From Trichoderma breve (Eukaryota; Ascomycota; Sordariomycetes; Hypocreales; Hypocreaceae), in NCBI RefSeq assembly GCF_028502605.1, contig NW_026611594.1, forward strand, positions 79,501 to 143,500: a stretch of DNA of 64,000 nt, written 5' to 3'. A program made the position numbers and the translations under genes. The notes beneath the pieces were generated by a model. The model saw only the letters and a list, made by a program, of their open reading frames with translations. It ran no database searches and was not told the DNA's origin. Of the stretch, positions 35,270 through 45,982 are shown in pieces (the stretch's first letter is position 1; every line of letters begins with the position of its first letter).

Positions 35270-36447
35270 ATGAATTTCCTTACCGAAGCCTTAAAGCCCA
35301 TTCATGTGGTTGTTTGGGGCGGACCAGCCCTGGAACATTACGGAGTGCAGGCTTTCATCTACGTAAGTGTCATGATGCTTCACTGCTCGAAAATATGACT
35401 CTTTGTACAGATACTGAATGGAGACATTAGGGCTACATTTTCATTGTCAATGAATGCGACCGTGACCTCGCCGCAGCAAAGCTGCTGGATGCCGGATGCA
35501 TTCGTGCAGACTGGTCATGGGGCTCCACTGGCCCGGCCACGCTGCAGACATTGGATGATAACGCACAACGTATTCACAAAAAGTCGATCCCGGAATATGA
35601 AGATATTGACAATAATTCCATTTGCTTTGTATTTCCTCCAGAGCGTGTTAGTATCATGAACGAGCCGATTGCCCTCGTCCTTCCTTCCTTCGTGGGACTT
35701 GGGCCACCACGGACAGCGGTCTTGGGAAGCAGAGAACCAGCTCAAAGTGAGACACAGAACGACGAGAACTCAACACGACTTCACAAGTCCCCACAAGCAG
35801 AGGCATTAGTTCAAAGAGAAGACATACTTCAAGAGTACACCGCTCAAGAAGTCACGTCTTTAGCAGCCACGCCTCAAATGGACATACCCCAGGAAGGCAA
35901 ACACCAAGAAGACAAACTCCAAGAAGACAAGCCTGAGGAAGCCGCAACACTTTTAGAATCTCAGACGCTTCCAGAGCAGGAACCATATCCGGAACCAGAG
36001 AGTTTACAGCCAATAAAGAGCCAGCAGAACTCGGAACTCTTGCAAGATGTAAAGCATATACCAGACATAGGAAAGCTGCAAGGCGGGGACATAATTCTAG
36101 AGAATACAGCAGATGATTCCAAGTTCACATGCGTCGATGGTTTCCTCTATTATCCGCGTCTTCCAATCCTGCTCGAAACCATAATTCGTGCTCGACTGCG
36201 CGTTCCTGAAGAGAAAGTAAGCTATTGGGCAACCATGCTGGAAGTCTGGGCCATTCCCTATCTTTGGGCACAAGCTATGGCACCATACGACATTCTCGAC
36301 GAAATTGAAGATAAAGAGGTCAAAACATGGTTCAACAAGGCAACTAAACGGTTCGAAGGTGGCATTGACCGTGTCACTAATACCAAGAGGAAGGGAAGGG
36401 TGCCATCCACCAGGCCCCCAGTTGATTTGGACGCTTTGTTCGATTAG
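35270..36447 (+). CDS. Fungal-only protein with nucleotidyltransferase-like start and Glu/Gln-rich middle
   Basis: Two exons, 35270-35362 and 35431-36447, join in phase 0 (intron 68 bases, GTAAGT...TTAG) to 369 residues. The start at 35270 is picked because it precedes the conserved-looking ALKPIHVVVWGGPALEHYGV; the frame is open further up to an ATG at 35102. GGPALEHYG followed by hydrophobic strands (FIYGYIFIV) and DRDLAAAKLLDAGCI resembles the first strand-helix of minimal nucleotidyltransferases and a large family of fungal hypotheticals, but the Asp pair expected after the GG motif is not evident, so catalysis is doubtful. The middle (about 95-200) is rich in Glu and Gln with short repeats such as QEDKLQEDKPEE. 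The C-terminal 120 residues look folded (FLYYPRLPILLETIIRARLR). Function unknown. Confidence 0.75.
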
Positions 36448-36885
36448 ACTTCTGGGGATGCTTAGATTTTTGAATGAAGACCTTACTCTAGCAATGAACA
36501 AGACATCACGAAGATATCCTATAGAATGCATAATATTATTACCGGGATGATTGACTTGAACTCTAGTGAGCTGATAAGGTTTATGAGCATCTTCTTTTCT
36601 TCTGAGACACTTAACATGTGTTGCATTTGGACTGTGTATTTCTCTTCCGTAGATTCATTTTTGTTACTATGCTTGATGTTTCGAATTGTGTCTGACCTTT
36701 ACGCGCTTTGTTCATTACATGGAGTCAAGGGAATGAATAATAAGACATGGCATTCCATTCCGCCAATTCCCTGAGATTCATAGATGGCTCTTCTAAAGTC
36801 AACGTCTGATGTTAATCCGATAGCTTTATGATTCCATTTGCTAATTATGAATATACATGTACACTAGTTTACAAAGACACATCCA
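36448..36885. other. Convergent intergenic region
   Basis: About 440 bases between the 3' ends of two convergent genes. AT-rich, no coding or RNA signal seen. Confidence 0.6.
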
Positions 36886-39305
36886 TTAAATATGGGCTCG
36901 ACTTTCTCTACGCTGACCTCGTTGCCGCCTGCTCTCGGCCGACAGACACTCCTCCAGCCTATTCGTAAGCTTTTCTAATATCCACTCACTCTCCCCTTGG
37001 CTTCCCATCAAAGGGCTGCGATGGCCAACCCACGACCATTTCACAGGCTCTTCATTTGCACTATCTTCGGGAGAATTATCATTGTGCTTCTTTGCCTTGA
37101 TCTTTGCTTTGGTATGCGTATGCGGACTATGCTCGTCTTCACCAATTAGTTTCAGATACCACGCCCATTCGTCAAAATCGTAATGGTGGTTCTTGGACGC
37201 CTTCAGATGGCTAGCAACAGCTCGAATCTCAGAAATGAGAAGGAAATGCAAGTCAGCTCCTGTGGGAATTTTTTGGTGCGCGCTGCGAAGGCGAGAGAGA
37301 GACCGTCGAACTTTGGAGGTGAAGCTTGACGCTTGTGAACCACGGCGCACATTCGCGGGCCGACCTCTCTCATCTTCCTGATCACCTGTCTCATCTCCGT
37401 TCTCATCTCTCTCATCTTCATTCTCTTGTTCAGAAAGGTCTTCTTCCTCGAGCTGGTCCATAATGTGGGCTAACCGCTGGAGGTGATGCCTCTTTGACTC
37501 CACAATTAATGGATCTGTAGTTTCGTAATGGGCTTGAAAGAACTTTCCAAGAGTCATTCTGCTGATGAGGTGTTTGAGACTAGCCATGTAAGATTCTTCA
37601 CCGGGCAAAATGGTGACATTTCCCAGACGGATGGTGCTGTCTTTGATGATCTTTACGACGGTGTCGCCTGCATGAGAGATGAGCACCGTGATGGTGGGCA
37701 AAGCCATGAGGGACCAAAAGACAAAAAAGGACTTCCCGGCATTAGACACGGGTGTAAAATCACCATAGCCGATGGTTGTCCATGCTATGAAAGAGAAGTA
37801 AAACGCGTCAAAGTACGTCCAGTTTTGGTAGCGCTTCTCTGCCTCCATAAATACCACGGCGCCGACCAGCCAAAATACGAGCCATACCATGACGGAGATG
37901 GCTAGAGCCATCCATTTTCTCCGTGTGGATGTCATGGCTTGGATCTTGCGCATCAGAGCAAACTCTGCCTTGCGTCGCTCATATTCGCTGTTGATGCTTT
38001 TATTGCTTTTGTTGCTTTGATCTGTCGGCATGCGTGGTAATCCGGGTTCCTCTTGGATAGGCTCTAGAAGATCGTCATTCCCCTTCCGTGTGATGCTGCG
38101 AACAGTTCTTCTTCTCTTCTTTTCCTCCATACGTGCCAGGACTCTGCGTTTTCCGCCTTCGAGAGTTAGACCTCTAACAGACCCAATGACCAAACCCAGG
38201 CTTATTATTCCAACGATGGCGTATGGAATCATCAGCGCCTTTGCAAGATTTGTCGTAGGAGTAAAGTCACCAAAGCCAACAGTGAAGAGAGTGACATCTG
38301 CCCAGTATACGGCGTCTAGAAATCGCCAGCCTTCGATGTTGCTGAAAACGACCGCCCCAACATGGAGATATACAAGCACCGAGATAGTCTGTAGCATGAG
38401 AGTGCGTTGACTCAGAGTCAGAATAAAATCCTTTGGGTAGTGACCTGAATAGGCTCCCCAAAATGTGATACTCATGAGAGTTGCCACGATAAAGTAGAGT
38501 ATGGCTGCCCAGATACCGTAATAAAATGATTGAGACCAGATCATCTCATCCCGCGGGAAAGGGAGGTCTTCAACAAGTGGCCCAGCGCCTGTACAGAGCA
38601 GGCAAATCAGGACAATCGCGGAGAAATACCTATTGCAGCATTAGTTTGCGTCATTGCATTGGCTCATCATGGGACTGTGAGCTTCTTACCATCCCACTAT
38701 GGTAATGGGCTGTGCTATACCAAAGCGAATTCTTCTTGCCATATTGAAGAGTAGGAAGAAGTTGGAGATGATGGCAATGCCCAGTTGAACGGCGTTTATT
38801 GCCGTTAACCTACATATGAAAGGTCAGGAACACATTTATTGCGGCTGGGGATCGTAGATAGGAAGACATACCACGCTGGATCGGGGATATATGGCGCTGA
38901 GTCAGGGTCTCCTCCTTGAATAAAGTGCTGCCTCCATGGCGAAACTAGAGCACAGATGCTGAATGCTGAAGCTATGGGGCCAATTGTGCCAGCAATCATA
39001 GGAAAGACAGAGGATAGGAACCACCATCGGCTAAGTAACCAGCGTTAGTGGATATTCGCCTTTATTGGCTAACTCTTCCCCCTGGTTACTTACGTGGGCT
39101 GAAGGTGACAATTGTCGTTCTCAATCTTCGGGTTGCCACGATCGAAAGTCTCGTTCCAGTGAGCATTTGGGTGGCGGTCCTCACCAGTGACTCCATTTCT
39201 ACTGTTGCGCGTCTTATCAGGACTAAAAGTCTCATCTAGTTGAGCCTCCAGGTCGTGTTCCTGGCCAGCAGCCCCATTTCTTCTGTTGCGTGGTGGTGGC
39301 GACAT
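36886..39305 (-). CDS. TOK-type outward-rectifier potassium channel (two-pore, eight-span)
   Basis: Plasma-membrane K+ channel, 744 residues in four exons: 39305-39094, 39030-38872, 38809-38690 and 38629-36886 (introns 60-63 bases, all phase 2). Two selectivity filters are visible: TVGFGD at about 280-285 and TIGYGD at about 449-454, each between two membrane spans. Four further spans precede them, the 8-span layout unique to fungal TOK1 channels. A basic and polar loop (about 320-400) separates the pores. The C-terminal tail contains an acidic Glu/Asp-rich stretch (LEEEDLSEQENEDERDENG region) and ends in Arg-rich sequence. The role is K+ efflux and setting membrane potential. Both filters look intact. 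Confidence 0.94.
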
Positions 39306-40233
39306 TTCTGCGGCTCCTGTTCAATGGCTGTGTGGCGGTCAGGACGAGGGCTCGCAGCTCTCTTGAGGAGAGGAAAGCTCTTATGCTATCTCCACATCCA
39401 CTTCATGTGCTTTGACAGCGTCGAATGAGCCAAGAGTATTTGAGCTGAGGCAATTGAAGAAATTGGCTATTCGGCTGAGCTAGTCGGAGAGAGAGAATGA
39501 AACGAAGGGTATCGGCGGAATGGTCGGCGCTCTAGCCATATCCCGCAACCGGATTCGTCTTAATACGCGTGTTTCTGTGAGATGTCTTGGCACGAAGCGA
39601 ACAGGCGAGCTGAGTTGATTCATAAAGACAGAATAAAGACAGTTGTGCTCTTGGCAGAGATGAGACCAGATGCTTTGAAGAAGTTTTTTTTTTGACGGCG
39701 ATCATTTGACAATTGATGCGCACCAGATGACGTCGTGGAACCGGTTTAGCGGCAGTCAGGGAGCCTCACATGGTGCAGAACGCGCATTTCCTTGGAAGCG
39801 GCCAGATCTTAGCGCTGCCGATGCACCGAAAGGGCCTATTGGGGTTTAGTTGCAGCATTTGGGCTCGTAAATCGGGCGATGATTACGGGGATCGTTTTGG
39901 AAGCAACAGTGCAGAGGTGAGATTGTTCACGATGACGGATTCAATAAAGTCAAGAAATATCATGGAGGAGAGAAGTTGAGATTGAGTTTAATCAGTGCTG
40001 TATGTTTCTTTCGTTGGATACCTGAGGTGTCGATCTGGGTTATCGATAATGCCCTCCTTCTTACTCACCACTACAATCTAGATATTAAAGGAAGGCACAA
40101 CATCCATCCATCCATCCATGTCTTTCATATACCCTCGCAAATCCAAAGCTATAACATATCGCTATTCTTCCTGTTCATAAACTCCGTCGCTAAAAAATAA
40201 AACCAGGCACTTGTGGCCAGGGGATGCATCAAA
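39306..40233. other. Potassium-channel promoter and 3' flank of regulator
   Basis: About 930 bases. It includes a run of nine T at about 39685-39693 and a (CATC)4 microsatellite at 40101-40119. No gene recognised. Confidence 0.55.
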
Positions 40234-42013
40234 TCACACCAGCAGCGGATAGTCGCCAATCTCCGCCATGGCATCCCGCAAAGTCCACTCTGCCAGTGGA
40301 TCTTCGTGTCTCTTGGTCCAGCAATGCCTCAATATGCGCTGCACGCTCTCGCAGTTCCCAAAGTTGGTCTCCGCTGTGCTCAGGATCCGAGTCATGAGAC
40401 GCTCGAAAAATGGCTGCTGATCGGGTCGAGCCATCGATCCCGCCAGGCAGATGGTCCAAACGACGCCTCGAAGCGACACCTTCTCAGGGGCTTGCTCAAG
40501 CTCCTTTATCACGGCTGCAACAGCGCCGTGGATATCGGCCTCGGCAGGGTGAGTCGTTGAGAGGATTAAGTGGAGGTGCACGAGGGCTCCAGCTGCAAAC
40601 ACTCGCGATATGTAACATGAAACTGGGGCATTGGGCTGCGATAGATTGTCAGTATGGCTGGTGGTAACACGATGGACTAAAACAAAGGATCAAGGGCAAA
40701 CGAACATGACGGCTTTGCACACGCAACCTCTCAATACCATCTCGCAGCATCTTCTCAATGTTGGCCAGCGATGCTCGCCTCTCGTCCAAGCCGGGGAAGT
40801 CGATTCCGGCCTCGATCATGGACAAGTCTCCAATAAGTCGCATCACCCAATTCTGACAACCAACAAAGTCTGCCATGAGAATTTCTTCCGAGTCAAGCCA
40901 TTGTCGATAAGGCATGCGGGGAGGTATGCCGGAGGAGGCTGTCGATAGGATTTCGAACCAAAGAAGCTTTGTGATTTCAAAGCGCCTTGCATATTTCATC
41001 CCACGGCGGAGAGACGAGCCTGGGCCGCTCGGCGCGTATGGTGGTGTCGACTCGTCATCATCTGAGTCTTCGAATGGCGGCAATCTAATCTTGCTTGCAA
41101 CAGTTGTAAGGGCGTCAAGGTGAGTCTGCCAGCCCCTTGAGCCGCCTTGCAACACCTATACCATGCGCCCAAGTTAGGAGGATGAATTCGTTTTTACACG
41201 CACACTTTGAAGTCACACATGGTCACTCATACGAACCTCGAAACTAATTAGACAGCAGCCGCTGGAGATGAAGGTGATGAGCCTCTCGCCGACGTCTAGT
41301 GCAAGGTCGCCTTCATTCCCCGATAGTGCATGTCGCATGGCACTCAGTGCAGTGGTGTGATACTCTATCAATTCCGCTTCCATGTACTCGGTTCCCCGCG
41401 CAAACTTGGTTCGCTGATACAGTGCAGCCAAAGTCAGCGAGGCTTGTCGGAGCGGACGATTGTTCATCAACAACCAGAAGAGCCAACCACGGCCGCCGAG
41501 CTCTGCTTTGTCAGTGTAGTACGGATACTGGATGAAGAAGATGTAGTCCAGATACAGCATGATGAGCTCGGCCTCTCGGAACCGCATTTCCTGACTTGGG
41601 CAGGAGGCCCACAAGGCCTGCTCGGGCCCGGTGACCGCGTCTTGCTGCTGTTTCGCTGAGATTGTCCGCAATTGAGGGTCTATCCCAACAGGTCTGATGG
41701 GACCCTTGCTCAGCAGCCTTGCATTCTGTTTGACAGCCTTCTTGACCAGCGAGAGCTCGGCGCGAACCTGTTCCTCGTTATCCAGCCACGTCGGTCTGGG
41801 ACCGTAGCCGTGACAGTGGATGCTGCGGTTGTCGCATTCCTTGCAGAAGGGGTGGCCCTCGTCGCATTTGCGGTGCCTGATACGACAGGTCCAGCACCCT
41901 CTTTTGGACCTGCTCCTTACCGGCACCTTAGCTGGCAACATTGTGCGAGGCGTGGGTGTAACGGGGGGGGCCTCAATCTGGAGACGCGAGTGTGGGAAGT
42001 TCGCGAGTTGCAT
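40234..42013 (-). CDS. Zn2Cys6 transcription factor (Fungal_trans_2 type)
   Basis: Nuclear regulator, 542 residues in three exons: 42013-41237, 41155-40706 and 40635-40234 (introns 81 and 70 bases; both donors read GTTCGT, both phase 0). The zinc cluster is C40-x2-C43-x6-C50-x6-C57-x2-C60-x6-C67 in RGCWTCRIRHRKCDEG, preceded by basic residues. The rest (about 150-540) fits the long helical Fungal_trans_2 regulatory region, with the usual LMTRILSTAETNFGNCESVQRILRHCW near the C terminus. It diverges from the amidohydrolase gene with 508 bases between starts, and an amino-acid transporter follows, so it is a good candidate for the local pathway regulator. Confidence 0.9.
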
Positions 42014-42521
42014 GTGGGCAAAGTTGGGGAAAATGTGTCAGCCCATGACCCTCATGGGGAAGATGGGTGCTACGGTAGATAAGAGAGCAGCGAGCCAGCC
42101 AGCTGTCAGCCTGACTCATCAGACATGGGCTGGCATGAAGCCACTCCAGATCGATGGCACTGTCTCGAGGGATCCCCCCCCACCCACGCAGTCTGCGACA
42201 CGACCACGGATTGCTACTGGCCCCATGGGGAGCCACCAGTGAACGAAGCCGCCTCCAAAAGAAATGCTCCGGCCCCACCTTTCCCGAGCTATCGTCAACC
42301 CGCCGGGCTAGATGGCCTGGGCTAATAGTCTGTCGTAGGATGCTACGATACTGGACATCAGGTGGCCCCGTTGATAACCGGGTCTGCTCGAGTCAATGGT
42401 AGTTCTTCAAATACTCCCGTTCAGACTCACGAAATGGATGAAGATTGTTCATTCAGCATCCAAGCGTTGAGCATTTGTTGTACGTGATACGTTGAGACAA
42501 AAAAAAAAGAAAAGAAAAAGG
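42014..42521. other. Divergent promoter, regulator / amidohydrolase
   Basis: About 510 bases shared by two divergent genes. It contains a C8 run at about 42175-42182 and an A9 run just before the amidohydrolase start. No separate gene seen. Confidence 0.6.
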
Positions 42522-44159
42522 ATGACGACCACTCTGTTTACAAACGGCAAGTTCTTTGCCGATCAAGGCAAGGGACAAGAGCATGATGCCAAATTCCACG
42601 ACTGCATGCTCGTCGAAAATGGCAGAATCGAATACATCGGCAGTGATGATGCCAATATCAGATCTGTGGCTGCTTCAAAAGGCGCCGACGTGCGGGATCT
42701 TGAAGGCCATCACGTTCTTCCCGGCTTCATCGATGGCCATGTACACGCCCTCCTGCTAGGTCAGTCTCTACAGAGACTAAACTTGGAAAGATGTCAGAAC
42801 CTAGAGGAGATCCGCAGCGCTATCAGCACTTACGCAGCAACACATCCCGATGCGCCTCGCATTCTGTGTGGTGGCTGGATGGAGTTCATGACTGACGGAA
42901 ATCCCGACGTCTCTATGCTGGACGACTTGGATCAAAGACCCATTTATATTGTATCGAGGGATCTTCACTCTTGCTGGTGCAACACGGCAGCAATTAAAGA
43001 GATGGGCGTGGAGTCTACGCCAAATCCTGTAGGAGGAACCATTCATCGCGATGCGCAGGGCAAAGCAACCGGTTTCCTAAGCGAAGCTGCGTGCACAGTC
43101 CTAGTATGGCCGCACTTGGCACAAATTGCTACACCGGAGGAACGAGTTGACGCCATGCGAGATGCAATCCATGCTCTCCATGCCGTTGGATGCACTGGAT
43201 TTGTAGAAATGGCTATGGACGATGTTGCATGGGATGCACTGAAAACTCTCCGCGAAGAAATGGGTGGCCAGCTGCCTGTACATATTGCAGCTCACTGGCT
43301 TGTTCGTCCTACGGATTCTACAAAAGGCGACTCGGAAGAGCTCATTCGAGCAATTGCATTGAGCAAAGAGTTCAACGCTGCCACTTCACCAGACTTTCGT
43401 ATCGTGGGCATCAAGATAATGTGCGATGGCGTTGTTGATTCGTGCACGGCAGCTCTGATAGAGCCTTACTCTACTACGGGCGTATCGACGGATCCCATCT
43501 GGTCTCCCGAAGCCCTTGGGCCAATCGTTCGCAACGCAGATCAAGCTGGTCTGCAGTGTGCTCTGCACGCCATTGGAGATGGTGCTGCAAAACTTGCCAT
43601 CGATGCGCTTTCGGAGCACGGTACCCCGGGTCGCCGCCATCGCATTGAACACCTGGAAGTAACTAGCCCTGGTGATGGGGCTCGACTAGCAGCTGCTGGC
43701 ATCACCGCATCTATTCAACCCGCTCATGCCGATCCAGTCCTGCTCAAGGCCTGGCCGGAACTGCTGGGTACAGCTCGCTGTGGACGAGCATTCGCATATG
43801 GCGATTTCGCTGCCTCCGGAGCCAACATTTCCATCGGGTCTGACTCTCCCACTGCATCATGGGATGTTCTTCGAAATCTTTACACCGCGACAACCCGGCG
43901 ATCTGTGCGTGACAGGGAATATACAACAGTAGTGAACCCCGAGTTCGCCCTATCCCTGTGCCAGGCTATGCAGGGAGTGACACATGGAAGCGCGTACTCT
44001 TGTTTTGCCGAAGGCTGGACCGGAAGCCTAGCGAAGGGATTACAGGCCAATTTCGTGGTGGCCAACATGGAATGGACCCCGCAGTCGTTACTTCAGGCAC
44101 AAGTGAAGGAGACATGGTATAGGGGAAAGAAGGTGTATGATGCGCCAGTGAAAAATTGA
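42522..44159 (+). CDS. Amidohydrolase family 3 (YtcJ/AepA-like) metal-dependent hydrolase
   Basis: Intronless gene, 545 residues. ATG 42522 is chosen over the in-frame 42492, whose extra ten residues are only a Lys/Arg run. Amidohydrolase-3 signatures: HVLPGFIDGHVH (metal-binding HVH at 73-75), RDLHSCWCNTAA, the HAIGDGA segment, the RRHRIEHLE His, and IGSDSPTASWDVLRNL near the C terminus (catalytic-site Asp). The family hydrolyses N-acyl, formamide or cyclic amide bonds; the exact substrate is unknown. No signal peptide, so it is probably cytosolic. Its place between a divergent Zn2Cys6 regulator and a convergent AAAP amino-acid transporter suggests it processes an imported amino-acid derivative. 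Confidence 0.9.
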   Translation: MTTTLFTNGKFFADQGKGQEHDAKFHDCMLVENGRIEYIGSDDANIRSVAASKGADVRDLEGHHVLPGFIDGHVHALLLGQSLQRLNLERCQNLEEIRSAISTYAATHPDAPRILCGGWMEFMTDGNPDVSMLDDLDQRPIYIVSRDLHSCWCNTAAIKEMGVESTPNPVGGTIHRDAQGKATGFLSEAACTVLVWPHLAQIATPEERVDAMRDAIHALHAVGCTGFVEMAMDDVAWDALKTLREEMGGQLPVHIAAHWLVRPTDSTKGDSEELIRAIALSKEFNAATSPDFRIVGIKIMCDGVVDSCTAALIEPYSTTGVSTDPIWSPEALGPIVRNADQAGLQCALHAIGDGAAKLAIDALSEHGTPGRRHRIEHLEVTSPGDGARLAAAGITASIQPAHADPVLLKAWPELLGTARCGRAFAYGDFAASGANISIGSDSPTASWDVLRNLYTATTRRSVRDREYTTVVNPEFALSLCQAMQGVTHGSAYSCFAEGWTGSLAKGLQANFVVANMEWTPQSLLQAQVKETWYRGKKVYDAPVKN

Positions 44160-44481
44160 TAACTGTAGTCATAGAAATAGAAAGGTAGATAGACAGATAG
44201 ATGGATATAGATGATGTATGTCTACAATTAGATTCTTGTTCAAAATGGAATGCAGATGACTCTTGAGGATACGTGATATGGGGGCGTGCAGTTTTAATCT
44301 CTAGTTATAATAAATGTACCATGATTCATACGGGTACCGCATTGCTCATCTTAGATTATTAACGATAAGTAGATATTATATATATTGCTCTCTTAAGGAG
44401 GTTATTATGTAGATACGTTTGGTGATGTTAATCTAGTCTAGTGATGTCTACCTAGACCACTAATGAGAGCCGCAAGTCCAC
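44160..44481. other. Convergent intergenic region
   Basis: About 320 AT-rich bases between convergent genes, with a short GATAGA/GATAGAT-type repeat near 44187-44205. Nothing else seen. Confidence 0.6.
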
Positions 44482-45982
44482 TTAAGCAAGGGACTGGCAT
44501 GTAAATGGCCTATTAACAGCATGTCTCTGAAACTTATGAATCTGGTGGCAATAGTTAGTACAAAAGCTACATCAGAAGAGATTGGGAAAAAGAAAAACTT
44601 ACCAGCTCGACAATGCTAGCATAGGTGCCACAAACGAGGATTATCATGCCAATAATGAAGACACTGCCATTGAAAAAGGCAGTCTTCCAATTCTTTCTCT
44701 CATACCACTTTCCTTCCTTGAGCAAAACATACCACATCACTGGAGGTAGATAAAAAGAGAGTCCAGACACGAAAAGGGAGGAACTGATCGACAATAGTTC
44801 CGAAAAGAAGGGAATGGCTTCGGCGATGATCCATGCAACCAACGTCACAAGCCCAACGACTACCAACCAGGACACCCAGCCTCTGACTGTATTCACATAA
44901 CGAGTGATGGAGTTTCTGTATATCCTGCCATGTATGAAGCGAGCAACGACAGTGGTGTTGATTGAGCCCGAGATGAAGATGACAGGGAGCGCCACGCCAA
45001 ATGCAACTCTAGAAACGACTGATCCAGCTGATAGCAAGGCAGGTGATTGAACATCCTGGCCTACAAAGGCATAGATGACAGCCCCTGTGACAGTATAAAT
45101 AACGACTTCGATGATTCCAAGCCACCAAATGGACTTGATATAATCCTTGGGTGTGTGCATCTCGTCCATGAAGGAAGGCTGAGCACCAGCAAAGGCATAT
45201 GCGAAAACAATACTGTTAACCGCAACGATTGCCTCTGAAAATGTCAAATCCTTCTGAGGCCAGGCAGACCAAGTTGAAGCTCCCAAGCCTCCAGGCTGAG
45301 ATGAGCTCTGAATACCAGTGGCAATCATGGTGATGCCAATAGCTATGATGATGGAAGCGAAATCGATATAGCCCAAGATCGCTGCCTCCGTAAACGACGG
45401 TGGAATCGCCAGCAAAAAGAGTATAATAGCCGAAACAACGCCAAAAGCAAGAGAACAGACTCCGCTCCCAGTGATAGTTTCAAAAGCAACCGTCCCCGTC
45501 AGACAATGCGACCCAGTAACCAGAATCAACTGCGAAGCAAAAATAATGCTAAACAATTTCGACCCGACTCCTCCCATCATCAATCTCCCGATATCCGCAT
45601 AGTGAGCAACCTCAGGGTATTTGAGTTTCACCTTTCCAAGGATATAACTCGCATACATGGCCACGAGTCCAACGCCAACACAGAGAATCACTCCCGCCAC
45701 CATGCCTAGGGTTGCAAACGCCGCAGGTAAACTGAGACTTCCTAGGGCAATGGCTTCGACGATGAGGACCACGGTTAGGCGTCGCCAGCTGAGACGATGG
45801 AAGTGAGCGTCTCCTTGGATGGCTCGTTGAGTTTCCACGTCGTAAGCTTTGCTTTCGCCTTCGAGATCGGCTTGGGTGACGTTGTTGGATAGGTGGCGTG
45901 AGATGGCATTATCGTCGATTTTCTTGTCTTTGCCGTTGGAGGTCGTATCCACGGCATCGGCTTCAGTGATTGTAAAAGCCAT
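44482..45982 (-). CDS. AAAP-family amino acid transporter
   Basis: Plasma-membrane or vacuolar amino acid permease of the auxin/amino acid permease superfamily (fungal Mtr-like), about 11 spans. The first exon is 45982-44603. Reading on without splicing gives an odd 11-residue end, but a GTAAGT donor lies at 44602 and a CCAG acceptor at 44542; splicing there adds 19 residues ending in RPFTCQSLA with a TAA at 44482-44484, close to the PFxC end typical of this family, for 479 residues. Visible features: a hydrophilic N-tail of about 65 residues, then GSLSLPAAFATLGMVAGVI, the classical first-span glycine region. It converges on the amidohydrolase gene. The promoter carries three CreA-type hexamers. 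Confidence 0.88.
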
